Shown in pieces: positions 8,612 to 17,231 of a DNA stretch of 28,241 nt (within the stretch, counting starts at the first letter, position 1; the number at the start of each line of letters is the position of its first letter). The stretch covers positions 1-28,241 of the forward strand of contig DATKXO010000002.1 of NCBI GenBank assembly GCA_035528995.1. Reading direction: 5' to 3'. The notes beneath the pieces were generated by a model. It had not been told where the DNA came from, ran no database searches, and saw only the letters and a program-made list of their open reading frames with translations. The DNA is from DATKXO01 sp035528995. GTDB taxonomy: Bacteria; Planctomycetota; Phycisphaerae; UBA1845. Position numbers and translations under genes: made by a program.

Positions 8612-9597
8612 CCGAGCCCCGCGACACAACCTTGTCACCCCCGGCGGCGCCGGCAACGGTAAGGGGGCGGGTGCGCCTCTGGGGCGAGATGATCAAGTTC
8701 TCGCACTCGATCTTCGCTCTGCCCTTCGCCCTGATGGGCGCCTTTCTGGCCGGCCGGCAGATCGAGGGCCTGGGCCGTCCGCGGCTCGGGCAGATCGTGT
8801 TGATCGTCGTGTGCATGGTGGCGGCCAGAAGCACCGCCATGACCTTCAACCGGATCGCCGACGCCGCCATCGACGCCCGCAACCCGCGGACCGCCTCACG
8901 ACCGCTGCCCTCGGGACGGCTGAGCCCCACCGCCGCCTGGGCGTTCCTGGCCCTGGCCGTGTTGACCTTCGGGATCGGCTGCCTGGGGTTTTACCGCTTC
9001 TACGGCAACCATTGGCCCATCCTGCTCAGCGGCCCGGTTCTGCTCTATCTCTACGCTTACTCCTACGCCAAGCGATTCACCCGCTGGTCGCACCTCTGGC
9101 TGGGCAGTGCCATCGCCCTGTCACCCGTGGCCGCCTGGGTGGCAATCGACCCGGCCACCGTCGGCCGGCCGGCCGTGACCCTGATGGGCGCCGCGGCCCT
9201 GTGGATCGCCGGGTTCGACATCATCTACGCCTGCCAGGACATCGAGGTGGACCGCCGCGACGGGCTTCACAGCCTGCCCGCCCGGATCGGGCCGGCCGGG
9301 GCCTTGCTGGTGGCCCGCCTGTTTCACGCCGGCACCGTCGTGCTGCTCGTTGCCTTGGCCGTGGTAGCCGGGCTGGGCTGGGTCTACCTGGTCGGTGTGG
9401 CCGCCGTCGCCGTGCTGTTGGCCGTCGAGAACAGCCTGGTCCGAGCGGACGACTTCTCGCGGGTCAACCTGGCATTCTTCACCACCAACGGGATCGTCAG
9501 CGTGGTGCTCTGCGCCCTGACCCTGACGGACGTCTTGACAGATCGCCCGCCGCTGTTTACCTATCCTGGCACGGAGTCGCGTTCGGCAGTAAGCTAG
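8608..9597 (+). CDS. ubiA: UbiA-family polyprenyltransferase (MqnP/UbiA-like)
   Basis: This 329-residue integral membrane enzyme joins a polyprenyl diphosphate to an aromatic quinone precursor. Both Mg-diphosphate motifs are intact: N81-R-I-A-D85-A-A-I-D89 and D204-I-I-Y-A-C-Q-D211-I-E-V-D215. Several hydrophobic helices cover the rest. The FSHSIFALPFALMGAFLAG opening (31-49) is typical of the 4-hydroxybenzoate/dihydroxynaphthoate-type branch. Next to ubiX and menG, the futalosine-route enzyme MqnP is the favoured role, but 4-hydroxybenzoate prenyltransferase cannot be excluded from sequence alone. It is the last gene of the cluster; a 5-bp hairpin (gctag/ctagc, 9593-9605) spans the stop codon. 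The region after it changes in base use. Confidence 0.9.
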   Translation: MTEPRDTTLSPPAAPATVRGRVRLWGEMIKFSHSIFALPFALMGAFLAGRQIEGLGRPRLGQIVLIVVCMVAARSTAMTFNRIADAAIDARNPRTASRPLPSGRLSPTAAWAFLALAVLTFGIGCLGFYRFYGNHWPILLSGPVLLYLYAYSYAKRFTRWSHLWLGSAIALSPVAAWVAIDPATVGRPAVTLMGAAALWIAGFDIIYACQDIEVDRRDGLHSLPARIGPAGALLVARLFHAGTVVLLVALAVVAGLGWVYLVGVAAVAVLLAVENSLVRADDFSRVNLAFFTTNGIVSVVLCALTLTDVLTDRPPLFTYPGTESRSAVS

Positions 9598-9713
9598 CGG
9601 CTAGCCAGTGTCCTTGAGAACGGGATCGGAGGGGGCGTCCCATCTAACCCCCGTGGCAACCGTGCCGACCAGCGGGCCAGTTGCCGACAACGAGTCTTCG
9701 CGGAGGTCCCTTG

Positions 9714-10211
9714 ATGGAGAGACCCCAGCAGAAGGAGCAGTTCAGCAACGCTTACGTCAGAGCGGTGGCTGCCACAGCCGGCTACACGCTCTATAAGCCG
9801 GAAGTTGACGACGACAGTGTAGATTGGGGCATCGCAGCGTCAGGGGGCAAGGGAACCACCCGATCACCTAGGATAGAACTCCAATTGAAGTGCACTTCGC
9901 AAGACCTTTTGGACGATGGGAACCTCAAGTACGCCCTGAAGGCCAAGAACTACAACGAGCTTCGTCCAGAGGACTACCAGGTTCCCCGGATTCTTGTGGT
10001 TGTCCTGGTCCCAAACGAGGTTACCCAGTGGCTGAGGCACTCGGAAGAGTCGCTCGCGATGTATCGCTGCGGGTATTGGGTGTCAATCCGTGGGTGGAAT
10101 GAGACGCCCAACACGGAGACCGTGACCGTCACCATCCCACGGCAACAGCAGTTTACGGTCGAGAACCTGAGTAGCATAATGGTCCGCGTTGGCGATGGGG
10201 GTGTGCCATGA
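9714..10211 (+). CDS. DUF4365-type protein, putative PD-(D/E)xK-like nuclease fold
   Basis: This 165-residue protein resembles the DUF4365 family. It opens with a helix (NAYVRAVAATAGYTLYKPE), then has D-x-x-x-D (DDDSVDW), I-E-L-Q-L-K-C-T-S about 25 residues later, the PRILVVVLVP strand, and the aromatic YWVSIRGW. The spaced Asp followed by E/Q-x-K resembles the active site of PD-(D/E)xK nucleases; activity is inference. ATG 9714 follows GGAGG (9702-9706) at a good distance, so it is preferred over the in-frame ATG at 9681. The stop overlaps the next start as ATGA, so the two genes form an operon. Third positions are less G/C-rich than in neighbours (for example tataagccggaagttgac), suggesting acquisition by transfer. 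Confidence 0.75.
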   Translation: MERPQQKEQFSNAYVRAVAATAGYTLYKPEVDDDSVDWGIAASGGKGTTRSPRIELQLKCTSQDLLDDGNLKYALKAKNYNELRPEDYQVPRILVVVLVPNEVTQWLRHSEESLAMYRCGYWVSIRGWNETPNTETVTVTIPRQQQFTVENLSSIMVRVGDGGVP

Positions 10212-11353
10212 GGGCGACTATCCGGGATGCGGCGACCTTGGCGGCTTTGCGTCCTCTGGAACTCACGGCGTATCTGCGCGCCTCTGGGTGGCAGAAGGCC
10301 CATGTCGACCCGAGTAGGTCAACAACATGGACCCTCCAAGACCAATGTGGCGAAGAATTCGAAATCGTACTGCCTCGGCACACGAGGATTGGCGATTTCG
10401 CCCTGCGCATGGGCGACATCCTCAGGACCCTTGAAGCAGTCGAAGAGCGGTCGCAGATCGAGATCCTGAGCGATCTGTTCACCGCGTCTGCCGATGTCGT
10501 CCGCCTACGGATCCCGGAAGCTGAGGGTTCCGACGGCACCATCCCGATCGAGGAGGGCGCCCAGGTCATTCAAAAGGCCCGGGACATGATGATGGCTGCC
10601 GCGTGCGCCGCTATCGACCGCCGACCCTACTTCCCGACCAGGAAACCGAACAAGGCCACAGAGTATCTGCGCAAAGTCCGTATGGGCCAAACCGAGCGAG
10701 GAAGCTACGTCGTTACGATCATCTCCCCTGTCGCCCCGGCGTTGGCACCTGGCGAGGGCGAAAGACTGTTCGAGGTTGAGGACCCCTTCGAACGGCAGGT
10801 GACAACCACCTTGGCCCAGGCTCTTGCGGCGATGCAGGGCGCGGCCGAGCAGGCCGCCGCAACCGGGAATCTAACCGCGTTCCAGGACGCGGTGCCCAAA
10901 GGGGTAACCGCGAATCTGTGTGACGCCGTCGCTGGTTTCTGTAGGGGCGAGGGCTATCGCGGGCTAAACGTCGCTTTCTCTTGGTCACGCTCCCGTCCGG
11001 TAGCGACGGGCGTTGCCAGGGAGATTTCGCTCGAGCCCGATGCCATGCCCATGATCGAAGAAGCTGGTAGGGTGTTTAGGGAGACCTCGGACTTGGACGA
11101 CTTCGAGCTTCGTGGCCCGGTCGTGAAGCTCGAAAGGGGTGAGGGGGAAGCCACAGGCAAGGTTACTGTCTTGGGATTCGTGGACGATCAACCTCGCAAG
11201 ATCAAGCTTGAACTCCCGGAAACGGAATATCTCACGGCAATCCAGGCGCACAAACAACAGCAGACCGTGAACTGCTATGGGGTATTGGTTCGGGAGGGCA
11301 AATCCTTCAGGCTGAGCAACCCACGGCGCCTTGTCGTCGAGCCTGACGACTGA
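10208..11353 (+). CDS. Uncharacterised partner of the DUF4365 protein
   Basis: This 381-residue protein has no signal peptide or membrane helix and is not recognised. Three parts can be seen. Residues about 1-110 form an alpha/beta opening region (LELTAYLRASGWQ, then FEIVLPRHTRIGDFALRMGD). Residues about 115-190 contain GAQVIQKARDMMMAAACAAI and RMGQTERGSYVVTIISPVAP, which look conserved. The last 85 or so residues are strand-rich (GKVTVLGFVDDQPRKIKLEL, then LVREGKSFRLSNPRRLVV) and could be a small barrel such as an OB fold. Its ATG overlaps the stop of the DUF4365 gene by four bases, and it shares that gene's lower GC at third positions. A joint role, possibly in defence against foreign DNA, is inference from pairing and context only. 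Confidence 0.8.
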   Translation: MRATIRDAATLAALRPLELTAYLRASGWQKAHVDPSRSTTWTLQDQCGEEFEIVLPRHTRIGDFALRMGDILRTLEAVEERSQIEILSDLFTASADVVRLRIPEAEGSDGTIPIEEGAQVIQKARDMMMAAACAAIDRRPYFPTRKPNKATEYLRKVRMGQTERGSYVVTIISPVAPALAPGEGERLFEVEDPFERQVTTTLAQALAAMQGAAEQAAATGNLTAFQDAVPKGVTANLCDAVAGFCRGEGYRGLNVAFSWSRSRPVATGVAREISLEPDAMPMIEEAGRVFRETSDLDDFELRGPVVKLERGEGEATGKVTVLGFVDDQPRKIKLELPETEYLTAIQAHKQQQTVNCYGVLVREGKSFRLSNPRRLVVEPDD

Positions 11354-11412
11354 CCTTGGCCCGCGGACAAGGATGCCCCCCGGCAAGACTCGCTTGCGAC
11401 GTAGAGTCGGCA

Positions 11413-13143
11413 GTGAAACAGCTTACGCTGGCAGCGATCCTGCTGTTGTATGCCGCCGTCTCGATCGCGGGGATCGGCTGGGGACTGCCCTCGCGCGACG
11501 TCGACCGCGGCCTGTTCACCCGGGGCGAACCGTGGACCGGCGAAAGGATCGCCCGTCTGGCCGGGACGCATCAGAAGTCGAGCCCGACACGCGGGGCCGA
11601 CGTGGACGTCGATCCGCTGGACACAACCGACCGGCCCATCCTGCTGACCAAAACCGACGAACAGGCCGCCGCCATCTATCTGCGGTACCGCCTCTACACC
11701 CACCAGCCGGACGAGATGATCACCATGATGGCCCTGGCCCAGATGCACCCGGGCAATTGGGACTTCGATCCACGGCTCTACCAGTACGGCGGGCTGTTCA
11801 TCTATCCGGTCGGTGGGCTGATCAAGTTCTGCGGCCTCGTCGGGCTGATCGAGGTGCGGTCCGACCTGACCTACTACCTGGACCACCCCGACGAGTTCGG
11901 CCGGTTCTACATCGCGGCCCGGGCATACGTGGTCGCCTGGGGCCTGATCGGTGTCCTGGTCATGTATCTAATCGCCCGTCGCCTGGCGAACTACCAGGCC
12001 GGGCTGTTCGGGGCGTTACTGTTCGTCCTGCTGCCCGTGGTGATCTGCATGTCGCACGAGGCCAAGCCGCACCTGCCCGGAGCGGTCCTGATGCTGCTGG
12101 CCGTCCTGTTCGCCATGCACTACGCCGACACGGGCAAGCGGCGGCACTGGCTGGCACTGTGCCTGGCCTGCGGCGCGGCGTTCGGGATGGTGCTGTCGTC
12201 GCTGCCCATCTTCGTCCTGATCCCGCTGGTCGAGATCATTCGTATCGGCAGGAAAGACACCGCATGGGCACATGCCCTGCGACGCACCGTCGTCGGCGTC
12301 GCCCTGGCCGTTGCGGTGTATGCCGTCACCAATCCCTACATCCCCATCAACCTGATCGCCAACCGCGAGGTGCTGCGCAGCAACTTCGGCAACTCGCTGG
12401 CCATGTACGAGATCGACCGCCTGGGCGAGGGATTCCTTCGCATGCTGGCCCTGACCGTCGAGGGCGCGACCTGGCCGATCCTGCTGGTCGGCATCGCGGC
12501 CACGATCTGGCTGGTCCGCAGTCAGCGATGGTCGGCCGCACCGCTGGTCGTGCCGGCCGGTCTGATCTTCGTGCAGTTCGTTCTGATCGGCGCGGGCAAG
12601 CCAGCGGAGTACGGCCGATTCGGCGTATTCGCCGACGCAGCTCTGGTCGTGGCCACAGCGTTCGCGCTGACACGGAAATGGAGACGCCGGCGGGAATGGA
12701 TCAACGGGCTGGCGGCCGCCGCGGTTGTCGTGTGGGTCGGGCTGTTCGGATTCCACTACCTGCACAACTTCCTGGCCGATAGCGGACCCGACAACACCCG
12801 TCACCGGGCGGCGGAACGGCTGGCCGCACTCGACGGGCCGATCGGCCTCCTGGCCGAACCCGCCCCCTATTGCTGTCCACCGCTGGATTTCGCCCACCGC
12901 GAAGTATGGCTCTTCCCGTCTGTTGATGACTGGACCCGACGTGTTCAGGCGACACCGGCCGACGATTCGCCTGCAACGCCGCGAATCCTGATCGCCACAC
13001 GGGATCACCCACCCGTCGAAGGGAACGGTCCCACACTTGACCGGTGGGCCCTGCTGCCGGACGACGATCGCCCGTCGAAGCCCTCGCCGATCAGTTGGGC
13101 CAACAAGCCGATCTGCGCCCGGCAGTCGGCACCAGGGCCGTGA
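11413..13143 (+). CDS. GT-C fold membrane glycosyltransferase, GT39/PMT_2-like
   Basis: This 576-residue polytopic protein would transfer a sugar from a polyprenyl-phosphate donor on the outer face of the inner membrane. The first helix is at about 4-24. An acidic loop follows (GLPSRDVDRGLFTRGEPW), then H-x-P-D-E (THQPDEMITMMAL) and a YGGLFIYPVGGLIKF segment, which is the usual GT39/ArnT-like layout. Around nine further helices follow, and the last 130 residues are soluble. The GTG at 11413 is preferred because the first helix starts right after it; a TTG at 11356 would add 19 residues of poor quality. No clear ribosome-binding site is visible. It lies 59 bases after the DUF4365 pair but has the high-GC codon use of the host genes. 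Acceptor unknown. Confidence 0.78.
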   Translation: MKQLTLAAILLLYAAVSIAGIGWGLPSRDVDRGLFTRGEPWTGERIARLAGTHQKSSPTRGADVDVDPLDTTDRPILLTKTDEQAAAIYLRYRLYTHQPDEMITMMALAQMHPGNWDFDPRLYQYGGLFIYPVGGLIKFCGLVGLIEVRSDLTYYLDHPDEFGRFYIAARAYVVAWGLIGVLVMYLIARRLANYQAGLFGALLFVLLPVVICMSHEAKPHLPGAVLMLLAVLFAMHYADTGKRRHWLALCLACGAAFGMVLSSLPIFVLIPLVEIIRIGRKDTAWAHALRRTVVGVALAVAVYAVTNPYIPINLIANREVLRSNFGNSLAMYEIDRLGEGFLRMLALTVEGATWPILLVGIAATIWLVRSQRWSAAPLVVPAGLIFVQFVLIGAGKPAEYGRFGVFADAALVVATAFALTRKWRRRREWINGLAAAAVVVWVGLFGFHYLHNFLADSGPDNTRHRAAERLAALDGPIGLLAEPAPYCCPPLDFAHREVWLFPSVDDWTRRVQATPADDSPATPRILIATRDHPPVEGNGPTLDRWALLPDDDRPSKPSPISWANKPICARQSAPGP

Positions 13144-13166
13144 CACTTCCGGCGGCACTCGGTTTG

Positions 13167-13255
13167 GGGTGCCACGGGCGGCTTGTCCGCCCGTGTGGTC
13201 TCTCGGGTGGGCGTGTGGAGCACACACACTGGCAGGCAAGCTGCCAGTGGCACCC
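13167..13255. repeat. Compound palindromic repeat: two hairpins inside an outer inverted repeat
   Basis: Outer arms gggtgccac (13167-13175) and gtggcaccc (13247-13255) are perfect complements. Inside are two perfect 9-bp hairpins: cacgggcgg/ccgcccgtg (13173-13181, 13187-13195) with loop cttgt, and cactggcag/ctgccagtg (13227-13235, 13241-13249) with loop gcaag. It sits between two convergent gene ends (13143 and 13304), so it may act as a two-way terminator. I recall very similar strings in many planctomycete intergenic regions; that is memory, not a search. Confidence 0.8.
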
Positions 13256-13303
13256 ACCTAAACCGTCACGCACCCGTCGGCACCGGCGCCCGTCGCTCCG
13301 ATC

Positions 13304-14398
13304 CTACGGTTCGCTGGTGATCATTCGGACCAACTCGAGCATGCGCTCGCGGTCGGCGTGGTCCGGCTCGAGTTCGAGCGTCAGACGCCACTGGCGCGAC
13401 GCGTCGGCCGTGCGCCCCGCCTCGAACAACGCGTTGCCCAGCAGATAGTGAAGGTCCGCCGACGCCGGCGCCTCCTTGGCCGCCAACTCCAGATAGCGGA
13501 TGTAGTTCTTCAGATCGCCCTCGGCGCTGTAGTAGTCGGCCACTCGACGATAGGCCGTAATCAGATGCTTGCCGTATCGAGGCTCGTCGAGGGCGATGGC
13601 CCGCTTCATCCGGTCGAGGTAGCCTTCCAGGTCGTCTGCACCCCGGCAGGCGAGGGCATAGTGGTAGTTGTACCGGGCCCGTTCCTCTTCGGGCACCGTC
13701 TCCTCGATCCGCCGGTAGATGTCCAGCGCTGGGACGTGTCGGCCCGCCGCCAGCCAGATGTCCGCGTGCAGCAGATAAATCCGCGGCGTGTCCAGGCCGC
13801 CGTCAAGCGCCCGCTGCACGTGGTAGATGGCCGAATCAGAGGGAGCGACGAAGAACCGATCCCGTTCCTCGGGCACCGGCTCGATCAGGTAGCAACCATC
13901 CTGCACGCGACCCGCCACCCCGCCGGCGATGGTGCGGGTCTCCATCTTCCCGATGTAGTTCCCCAACTCGTACGCGGCCCGGGCCGCCTGGTAGTGAAGC
14001 TGCGGCGTGTCCGAACCCAACCGCTGCGCTTCCGCATACGAGCCCGCCGCCAGGCCGAACTTCTGCTCCGCAAGATACACGTCGCCAAGCAGGCAGTGCG
14101 TCTCCCCGTCCACCGCCCGAAGCCGAACGGCCGTCCGCAACGCCTGCCGAGCCTCGGGCAACCGCCCGAGCCGTAGGTAAGCCGCCCCCAACAAGCGGTG
14201 GGCCTCGAAGCCGGCTTTGTCCTCCGGCAGCCCCTTCAGCGTCTCGATGACCTGCTCGTAGTTCCCCTCTTCGACGAATTGCCGTGCCAGCGCAACGGCA
14301 TCGCCCTCGTCGGACGGTGACGACTGCCGGCTCCAGCCGACCGTCGCCGTCGCGCCCAGCCAGCAACCCACCAACATGAACGGAACACATCGAGTCAT
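13304..14398 (-). CDS. Secreted TPR-repeat protein
   Basis: This 364-residue protein begins with a short signal peptide (MTRCVPFMLVGCWLGATATV). Tetratricopeptide repeats follow: residues about 30-150 (VIETLKGLPE..., AHRLLGAAYLRLGRLPEARQ, HCLLGDVYLAEQKFGLAAGS) and again 190-350 (IYLLHADIWLAAGRHVPALD, HYLLGNALFEAGRTADASRQ). A stretch without repeats (YIGKMETRTIAGGVAGRVQD) separates the two sets. TPR domains mediate protein contacts, and no enzyme motif is seen. The ATG at 14398 is chosen over a GTG 18 bases upstream because the signal peptide begins there. It starts 60 bases after the aldolase gene on the same strand and is probably in the same operon. Function unknown. Confidence 0.82.
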   Translation of the reverse strand: MTRCVPFMLVGCWLGATATVGWSRQSSPSDEGDAVALARQFVEEGNYEQVIETLKGLPEDKAGFEAHRLLGAAYLRLGRLPEARQALRTAVRLRAVDGETHCLLGDVYLAEQKFGLAAGSYAEAQRLGSDTPQLHYQAARAAYELGNYIGKMETRTIAGGVAGRVQDGCYLIEPVPEERDRFFVAPSDSAIYHVQRALDGGLDTPRIYLLHADIWLAAGRHVPALDIYRRIEETVPEEERARYNYHYALACRGADDLEGYLDRMKRAIALDEPRYGKHLITAYRRVADYYSAEGDLKNYIRYLELAAKEAPASADLHYLLGNALFEAGRTADASRQWRLTLELEPDHADRERMLELVRMITSEP

Positions 14399-14458
14399 GG
14401 TCACCGGTTGTAACACGGCGCGCCCGATGCGACGGTCCGGCGCCCGGCCGTTGGATCT

Positions 14459-15175
14459 CTAGTCGGCCGGCGGGCGCTTGCCGAACTCGGGATTGACCAG
14501 CAGCGACCCCCCTGCCGTGCGACGCGGGTCCGGGCCCTCACCCATTCGCGGTCGCAGATCGAGCAGTTCCGCCACCTTTGCCTCGGGCAACCGCTCGACG
14601 TTGCCCACCAGCTTGGCCAGGATCAGAGCGTGACAGTAGGCGTCAACCGCTTCGGTGTTCCAGCAGGCCCGCTCGAGCGTCGGCCCCCAACTCACCGTCC
14701 CGTGATTGCTCAGCACCACGGTGTTGGCCCGCCCGATGTAGGGTCGAATCATCGCGGCGAACGCGTCACCGCCGGGCGTCTCGTAGTCGGCCCGCGGCAC
14801 CTCTCCCAGAAACACCTCGATCTCCGGCAGGACCCCCGTCGGAATGTCCTCGCGGGCAATCGCGAACGCCAGCGCGTGCGGTGGATGGCAATGCACCACA
14901 CCCCGAGCGCCCGGCTCGGTGCGGTAGACCTCCAGGTGAAGGGCCAGTTCGCTGGTCGGCCGGCGCTCGCCGGAAAGCCGCTTGCCCTCCAGGTCGATCA
15001 CGCAGAGATCGTCCGGTTGCATGAACCCCTTGCTGATCAGCGTCGGCGTGCACAGCACCCGGTCGGCGGCCATCCGGCACGAAAGGTTCCCCGCGTTACC
15101 CGCCACGAAGCACCGGGCGTACAGCCGCCGACCGATCTCGCAAACCTGTTCCCGCAGCGTTTTCTCGTCAGTCAT
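14459..15175 (-). CDS. Class II aldolase/epimerase family, L-fuculose-phosphate aldolase-like
   Basis: This 238-residue cytoplasmic zinc enzyme belongs to the aldolase class II/adducin family. Catalytic E76 (PTSELALHL) and zinc ligands H95 and H97 (VVHCHPPHA) and H158 (LSNHGTVSWG) are all present. Each lies three positions after its equivalent in E. coli fuculose-1-phosphate aldolase (E73, H92, H94, H155). GNAGNLSCR (27-35) and ISKG (47-50) fit the phosphate-binding loops. Substrate choice (fuculose-1-P, ribulose-5-P epimerisation, or methylthioribulose-1-P dehydration) cannot be settled. ATG 15175 is chosen; an in-frame start seven codons upstream adds nothing homologous. It lies upstream of the TPR gene and downstream of the GH172 gene on the same strand, which loosely suggests sugar use. 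Confidence 0.88.
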   Translation of the reverse strand: MTDEKTLREQVCEIGRRLYARCFVAGNAGNLSCRMAADRVLCTPTLISKGFMQPDDLCVIDLEGKRLSGERRPTSELALHLEVYRTEPGARGVVHCHPPHALAFAIAREDIPTGVLPEIEVFLGEVPRADYETPGGDAFAAMIRPYIGRANTVVLSNHGTVSWGPTLERACWNTEAVDAYCHALILAKLVGNVERLPEAKVAELLDLRPRMGEGPDPRRTAGGSLLVNPEFGKRPPAD

Positions 15176-15286
15176 GATCGCCCATCTTCGCGCCAAACGC
15201 GCTCGCTGTCCACGCCGGCGCCCGCGACGATGGCAGACGTCGTACAGCTCACCCGCTTCGCTAGAGAAGGGAACACCGCGTCCGGC

Positions 15287-17011
15287 TCACTCCCAAGGGC
15301 CGGTGAAGCCCTCGGAGAAGTCCTCGTAGTCGGGCAGGTCCACCAGCCCACTGCCGTCCAGGTCGAAAAGACCGGTGCACGCGGGCGATGACTCGCCGAA
15401 GCAGCGCTGCAGCGCCGCAAAGTCCGACAGATCGAGGTCGCCGTCGCCGTCGGTGTCGGCCGGCACCGGTGGCTGCTGGTACCAGAAACCCACGGAGGTC
15501 CACACCGAGCCGACCTGGGCGTACCGATTTTCGACTTTCACCTCGATCGAACTCGAAAAGCCCACCCGGTCGGCGATGTACCAGCGGAACTGATCCGCCC
15601 GGGCGTATTCAACGCCATCCTCATGATGCACGTAGAGGATACCGTGCAGCGGGCGGATCGCGGACTCCGGCCGGGGGCCCTCCGGCTCGTCGAGCATGAG
15701 AGCCGTCCAGTTGTAGTAATAGCCGCCGTTGTATGCGTCTTCTAACCCCGTGCCGTAGAGCGTCTCGGTCCCATCTACCGTAATCACCTCGTCGCCTTCT
15801 AACATGGCGAAAGACCAGGCGTCCTGCTCGACATAGAGGAGATTTCCGGCGTAATGCCCTCGGCCGGTGACCGAAATAATCGGGTGATAAACCTCGGCGG
15901 CCTGGCAAACGTGCGTGTACGCGCTGGCGTGAAGGTAACACATGTCCGTGGCGACCGGGCCAGGCTCATATTCCACGACGGCCGAGTCGATCGCAACGGG
16001 CGAGCCCGTCGAGTTGACCAGCGACACGCGCACCCGCTGCCGGAACGGCATCGGCCAATAGCAATAGAACCCGTCCGGCGAGTCCGTGCCCAGCGGCAGG
16101 CCGGCGTAGGATGCCCGCAGATGCCCCGCTCCGAAGAAGTTTGCCACCGACACGTCGATGGCAGCGGCAGCGCCGTCATCGTACGTCACTGCCAGGCGCA
16201 ACCCGTCCAGCTCATCGTCGGTGGCCGCGTCCATCCGCACGTTGATCCGGCGGACCAGACCCGGACCGGTCACGTCGGCCAACACGATGGAACCGCCGGC
16301 GGGAACCGGACCCGCCGGTGTGGTCACGACCACGGCGCCCGGGCTGCTGCCGCCCGGGTGTTGCCCGGCGTTGTCGAACAGGGCCGCGACGGCCGCCCGT
16401 TCCGACTGCTGCTCCGGCGTAAGCGTCCCGTCGTAGCTGGTCAGGTCCGTACTCACCGGGTACAGCGAGTAGGTGTATTGATAGTAGTGTCGGTTCGGCG
16501 ACCAGCCGCTCGCGGGGAGCAGTTTGTTGACCGTCTCGATTCGCAGAGCGCCGGCAAACGGGATCGGCTCATAGCTGACCTGACCGCCCGCACAGGTGGT
16601 CACCAGCGGCGCAGTGAAGTAACCGAAGCTTCCGTCCAGCAGCACGTCGCTGGTGGTGTCGATCCGCGGCGTCACCTCGCCATCGAAGTACATGCGGACC
16701 ACGAAACTCTGGTCGGCCGTCTTGTGCGGCATCCAAAAGCGATGCACGACCCCGGGGCCGGCCAGCGTCTTGACCGTGCACACCACCCCGTCGTCGCGGA
16801 TCAGCCCCTCCGGCCACTCGTACTGGGAGTAGTCGCTGTTGCCGCCGGTCCGATCGTAGCTGGACGCCAGGCCCGCGCGGACCCCCACGCGCAGCCGGGC
16901 CCAGTCCGACCAGGACGTGTAGTCCACGTACCCCGGCTGCGCCGTCGCGACGATCGGCGTCGCAACCACCGCCAGGACCAAAAGAACCGTCGCCCGATGC
17001 CGACACCCCAT
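15287..17011 (-). CDS. Secreted GH172 (DUF2961) glycoside hydrolase-like protein with dockerin-like tail
   Basis: This protein of about 574 residues begins with a signal peptide (MGCRHRATVLLVLAVVATPI, likely cleaved after ATA). The body matches the DUF2961 family, which includes the GH172 alpha-D-fructofuranosidase/difructose-dianhydride enzymes: a DYSQYEWPEGLIRDDG opening, GPGVVHRFWMP, NFFGAGH, GTGLEDAYNGGYYYNW, and a closing strand FSSSIEVKVEN. GLEDAYNGG carries a Glu in a conserved position; which Glu acts was not established here. The last 60 residues form a dockerin-like calcium module (DTDGDGDLDLSDFAALQRCF and a second DLDGSGLVDLPDYEDF copy), common on planctomycete exported proteins. 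ATG 17011 follows GGAGAG; a GTG five codons upstream is less likely. Transcribed divergently from the TlpA-like gene. Confidence 0.85.
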   Translation of the reverse strand: MGCRHRATVLLVLAVVATPIVATAQPGYVDYTSWSDWARLRVGVRAGLASSYDRTGGNSDYSQYEWPEGLIRDDGVVCTVKTLAGPGVVHRFWMPHKTADQSFVVRMYFDGEVTPRIDTTSDVLLDGSFGYFTAPLVTTCAGGQVSYEPIPFAGALRIETVNKLLPASGWSPNRHYYQYTYSLYPVSTDLTSYDGTLTPEQQSERAAVAALFDNAGQHPGGSSPGAVVVTTPAGPVPAGGSIVLADVTGPGLVRRINVRMDAATDDELDGLRLAVTYDDGAAAAIDVSVANFFGAGHLRASYAGLPLGTDSPDGFYCYWPMPFRQRVRVSLVNSTGSPVAIDSAVVEYEPGPVATDMCYLHASAYTHVCQAAEVYHPIISVTGRGHYAGNLLYVEQDAWSFAMLEGDEVITVDGTETLYGTGLEDAYNGGYYYNWTALMLDEPEGPRPESAIRPLHGILYVHHEDGVEYARADQFRWYIADRVGFSSSIEVKVENRYAQVGSVWTSVGFWYQQPPVPADTDGDGDLDLSDFAALQRCFGESSPACTGLFDLDGSGLVDLPDYEDFSEGFTGPWE

Positions 17012-17231
17012 TCGTGGGCTCTCCACCGCAGGACGCTCACGCGTCGATCAGGTTTCCCCAGCCGGCGGACGATTTGGAAGGGCCGCAAGGGATGGACCTA
17101 CCAGCCAGGATATCGATTCGCCGGGCAAAACTCAACGACGGGGCACCCATATCCACGCACCCGTGGTAGAATCCGGAGGCACGTCGTAACGCTTCGGCGA
17201 CGACTGGCCCGCGAACCGGGATGGACAATTC

